A stretch of DNA of 46,391 nucleotides, taken from positions 1-46,391 of the forward strand of contig CACLYO010000009.1 of assembly GCA_902611145.1 (NCBI GenBank), in the 5' to 3' direction. The number at the start of each line of letters is the position of its first letter. The first letter of the stretch is position 1. This document shows, one piece after another, positions 43,681 to 46,391 of the stretch. The DNA comes from an uncultured Pelagibacteraceae bacterium (GTDB lineage: Bacteria > Pseudomonadota > Alphaproteobacteria > Pelagibacterales > Pelagibacteraceae). The position numbers were made by a program, and so were the translations under genes. The notes beneath the pieces are model-generated. The model did not search any database. It saw only the letters and a list, made by a program, of their open reading frames with translations, and was not told where the DNA came from.

Positions 43681-45210
43681 ATGAACCTAATTAAGTCAAC
43701 AAGCACATTTAGTTTTTATGTCCTTATCAGCAGAATACTAGGATATTTAAGAGATGTTTTGATTGCAATTTATTTGGGATCAGGGCCTATAGCTGACGCT
43801 TTTTTTGTTGCATTTAGAATACCCAACACATTTAGAAGATTATTTTCAGAAGGAACATTTAATGCTGCATTTGTTCCTAGTTATTCTTCTGAAATAGTCC
43901 AGGGAAAAAAAAGAGCTCAGCAATTTGCAAACAATGTTTTCAATTTACTTTTAATTGGTCTTTTATTTTTAATTTTAGTTATTGAAATATTTATGCCAAC
44001 TTTTGTTTTTTTGATAGCACCTGGTTTTACAGAAAATTCTGAAAAATTAGAATTAACAATATTATTAACAAGAATTACTTTTCCATTTTTACTATTTGTC
44101 AGTTTATCTTCTTTTTTTGGAGCAATACTTAATTCACATAATAAATTTGCAGCGGCTTCAGCGGCGCCAATTATTTTAAATATACTTTTAATATTTGTAT
44201 TACTTTTTAGTAATTACCTTAATGATGAGTTAGTTAATTATCTGTCTTATGCTGTTACAATATCAGGTATTATACAATTTATTTTTTTAGTTTTTTTTAC
44301 TCGTAAATTTTATTTACCTAAAATTTCATTAAGTTTTAAAATCGATAAAAAAATTAAAATTTTTTTTAAAAAATTATTACCAAGTATATTTTCATCTGGT
44401 GTTACACAAATTAATATATTAGTTGGAACAATTATTGCATCCTTTCAGGCAAGTGCTGTTTCTTATCTTTATTATGCAGATAGAATTTATCAAATTAATT
44501 TAGCAATTGCAGGAATCGCAATTGGAACTGTTTTGCTTCCAAATTTAAGTAAATACATTAAACAAAATAAATTTCAAAAAGTAGAATTTATACAAAATAA
44601 ATCATTAGAACTTAGTCTATTTTTAAGTTTGCCTGCTACAGCTGCACTTTTGATTTCATCAGAAGAGATAACTTCTGCTTTATTTGGTTATGGATCTTTT
44701 GATATTTTTAGTGTCAAAAATTCAGCAAATGCTTTATTTTATTTTGCATTAGGTTTACCTGCTTTTGCTTTAATAAAAGTATTTTCTAGTTTTTTATTTG
44801 CTAGGCATAATACAAAAATACCTTTTTACTTTTCATTTTTATCAGTTGTAATAAATATTTCTATAAGTCTGTATTTTTTTGATAAAATTGGATTTATAAT
44901 TATTCCTATAGCAACGACAATTTCGTCATGGTTTAACTCATTGCTTCTTTTTATGTATTTGATTTTTAAAAAGTATTTTTCATTTAATATAAATTTTTTT
45001 TCATCATTTATTAAGATAATTATGACTACTTTTATAACTACATATATATTTTATTATTTAGTTAATTTTTTTGAAAATTATTTAATATATGAAAGTAATT
45101 ATAAACTAATTACCATTATTTTATTAGTGATTGTAACTTTTATACTCTATATTTTGCTATCGATTGTTACTAAAGCTTTTAAAATTTCGGATATTAAATT
45201 AAAGTACTAA
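43681..45210 (+). CDS. murJ: Lipid II flippase MurJ
   Basis: The 509-residue MOP-superfamily membrane protein begins [70 protein letters not shown], the MurJ N-terminal signature with the functionally important Arg residues. It has about 13-14 hydrophobic helices. It flips lipid II to the periplasm for peptidoglycan synthesis. Four bases separate it from trpS. murJ-trpS-NifU-like is a frequent alphaproteobacterial order. A TAATAT element lies five bases before the ATG, again suggesting a very short leader. Confidence 0.95.
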   Translation: MNLIKSTSTFSFYVLISRILGYLRDVLIAIYLGSGPIADAFFVAFRIPNTFRRLFSEGTFNAAFVPSYSSEIVQGKKRAQQFANNVFNLLLIGLLFLILVIEIFMPTFVFLIAPGFTENSEKLELTILLTRITFPFLLFVSLSSFFGAILNSHNKFAAASAAPIILNILLIFVLLFSNYLNDELVNYLSYAVTISGIIQFIFLVFFTRKFYLPKISLSFKIDKKIKIFFKKLLPSIFSSGVTQINILVGTIIASFQASAVSYLYYADRIYQINLAIAGIAIGTVLLPNLSKYIKQNKFQKVEFIQNKSLELSLFLSLPATAALLISSEEITSALFGYGSFDIFSVKNSANALFYFALGLPAFALIKVFSSFLFARHNTKIPFYFSFLSVVINISISLYFFDKIGFIIIPIATTISSWFNSLLLFMYLIFKKYFSFNINFFSSFIKIIMTTFITTYIFYYLVNFFENYLIYESNYKLITIILLVIVTFILYILLSIVTKAFKISDIKLKY

Positions 45211-45214
45211 AATA

Positions 45215-46216
45215 ATGAGTAAAAAAATATTTTCTGGCGTCCAGCCTACAGGAAATTTGCATTTAGGAAATTATATTGGTGCAATAAAAAATTTTGTAGA
45301 ATTACAAAATCAAAAAAATAATGAATGTGTTTTTTGTGTTGTTGATTTACATGCAATTACAGTAAAACAAAATCCAAAAATTTTAAAAAATAATATAAGG
45401 GAAACTACAGCTGCCTTTTTAGCAAGTGGAATAGATCCTAAAAAAAGTATTATTTTTAATCAATCTTTAGTATCAGCCCACTCAGAAGGTGCATGGATTT
45501 TAGGATGTGTTGCTCGAATGGGCTGGTTAAATAGAATGACACAATTTAAAGAAAAGGCAGGCAAAGATAAAGAAAAAGCAAGCGTTGGTTTATATATTTA
45601 TCCTGTTTTAATGGCAGCAGACATATTGCTGTATGATGCAACACATGTGCCTGTTGGTGAAGATCAGAAACAACATTTGGAACTATCTAGAGATATTGCA
45701 CAAAAATTTAATTTAGATTATGAAGCACCAAATTTTTTAAAAGTTCCTGAACCTTTAATACAAAAAAAATTTTCAAGAATCATGAGTCTAAAAGATGGAA
45801 CAAAAAAAATGAGTAAATCCGACCCATCAGACTTAAGTAGAATTAACATGACTGATACAAAGGACCAGATTGTTAATAAAATAAAAAAAGCAAAAACTGA
45901 TCCTGATTTATTACCAACTACTGATAAAGATTTTCAAAAAAGACCAGAATTAGAAAATCTTTTAGGTATATATTCAAGTATGAAAAGTCAGTCTTTATTA
46001 GAAAGTATTAATGAATTTAGTGGAAAAAATTTTTCAGATCTTAAAGAGAAGTTAACTGAGATAATTGTTGAAAATATTACACCAATATCTAATGAAATAA
46101 ATAAATTGCAAAAAGATTCTAAGTTTATCGATGATGTGTTATATGAAGGTGCACAAAAAGCAGAAGAGATAGCCACTAAAAAAGTTAAAGAAATAAAAAA
46201 AATTATTGGTTTTTAG
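45215..46216 (+). CDS. trpS: Tryptophanyl-tRNA synthetase
   Basis: The 333-residue class Ic synthetase has [18 protein letters not shown] (residues 6-23, HIGH-type), [18 protein letters not shown], and the KMSKS loop [16 protein letters not shown] near 197-212. It activates tryptophan and charges its tRNA. Length is normal. It is four bases downstream of murJ and 49 bases upstream of the NifU-like gene. Confidence 0.96.
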   Translation: MSKKIFSGVQPTGNLHLGNYIGAIKNFVELQNQKNNECVFCVVDLHAITVKQNPKILKNNIRETTAAFLASGIDPKKSIIFNQSLVSAHSEGAWILGCVARMGWLNRMTQFKEKAGKDKEKASVGLYIYPVLMAADILLYDATHVPVGEDQKQHLELSRDIAQKFNLDYEAPNFLKVPEPLIQKKFSRIMSLKDGTKKMSKSDPSDLSRINMTDTKDQIVNKIKKAKTDPDLLPTTDKDFQKRPELENLLGIYSSMKSQSLLESINEFSGKNFSDLKEKLTEIIVENITPISNEINKLQKDSKFIDDVLYEGAQKAEEIATKKVKEIKKIIGF

Positions 46217-46265
46217 TAAAAAGTATATACATTATTAACCTAAAGCTTATATAATAAGTAATAAT

Positions 46266-46391
46266 ATGTTTATACAAATTCAAGAGACACCAAATCCAAA
46301 TTCGCTTAAATTTATTCCAGGAAAGAAAGTTTCTAGTATTGGTTCAGTAGAATTGACTAAAAAAGAAGATACTAATAACGATCTTTTAAAA
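46266..46391 (+). CDS. NifU-like Fe-S scaffold protein, N-terminal part (cut by window edge)
   Basis: An ATG at 46266 opens a frame that runs off the window after 42 codons. The product begins MFIQIQETPNPNSLKFIPGK, the signature of the N-terminal domain of alphaproteobacterial/mitochondrial Nfu proteins (Nfu1-type, M-F-I-Q-T-x-x-T-P-N-P-x-S-x-K-F). These proteins carry a C-terminal C-x-x-C NifU domain that passes Fe-S clusters to target enzymes, which would lie outside the window. The location after murJ-trpS supports the call. Confidence 0.88.
   Translation, partial: MFIQIQETPNPNSLKFIPGKKVSSIGSVELTKKEDTNNDLLK

Noticed and set aside
1-46391. CRISPR arrays, insertion sequences, tRNA/rRNA genes, riboswitches, prophage
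   Set aside because: Reading through gaps showed no regularly spaced repeats, transposase genes or cloverleaf-like GC-rich blocks; every gap is too short and AT-rich.

Overview
The window looks like the chromosome of a streamlined marine alphaproteobacterium of the SAR11 / Pelagibacter type. The DNA is extremely AT-rich and proteins are rich in Lys, Ile and Asn. Genes are packed with overlaps of 1 to 17 bases, and nothing longer than about 280 bases lacks a gene. The gene order is classically alphaproteobacterial (ppsR-maf-aroE-coaE-dnaQ, secB next to fxsA, hemE-hemH-hemJ-rho, mnmE-mnmG-rsmG-parA-parB, DUF3576-leuS-lptE-holA, grpE-dnaK-dnaJ-dapB). The organism is inferred; no rRNA is present to confirm it. 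I saw no tRNA, IS element, prophage or CRISPR array.

Layout. Positions 1-4908 (minus) hold a histidine operon, hisB-hisH-(small membrane protein)-hisA-hisF-hisE, which continues into a methyltransferase, a small anchored protein, a HIT protein and a cut-off gene. hslV-hslU (5001-6886) diverge from it behind a heat-shock-type promoter. Then come Smr and Tim44-like genes (minus), fxsA and secB (plus), and the minus-strand run dnaQ-coaE-aroE-maf-ppsR.

The 282-base gap between ppsR and hemE (12195-12476) is the best candidate for the replication origin. It occupies the syntenic position of the Caulobacter/Rickettsia origin and carries DnaA-like boxes. Rightward of it are heme genes, rho, a GT41 O-GlcNAc-transferase-like gene, mnmE, mnmG, rsmG, parA and parB. 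A perfect 16-bp parS site lies inside the rsmG coding sequence about 9 kb from the putative origin, so origin, parS and ParAB form one replication and segregation module.

HolA, LptE, LeuS and a DUF3576 lipoprotein follow on the minus strand. A single-gene porin unit (28346-29410) has its own promoter, a palindromic upstream element, a strong Shine-Dalgarno and the only strong intrinsic terminator found here. Beyond it are a ThiE/TenI-like gene and a YggS-family gene whose start codons overlap in a palindrome, an L,D-transpeptidase, an orphan winged-helix regulator, a 35-residue ArfA-like ribosome-rescue gene, a PfkB kinase, nth, dapB, an unannotated 56-residue membrane protein, and dnaJ-dnaK-grpE.

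The right end has rdgB, an LpoA-like protein, rsmI, a BON lipoprotein (the E. coli lpoA/rsmI/dolP neighbourhood), the malic enzyme-phosphotransacetylase fusion, murJ, trpS and the start of a NifU-like gene. Most of the window is core housekeeping. The points most worth a second look are the origin/parS module, the short-leader heat-shock promoters, the ArfA-like gene, the porin control region, the GT41 gene and the small unnamed membrane proteins.
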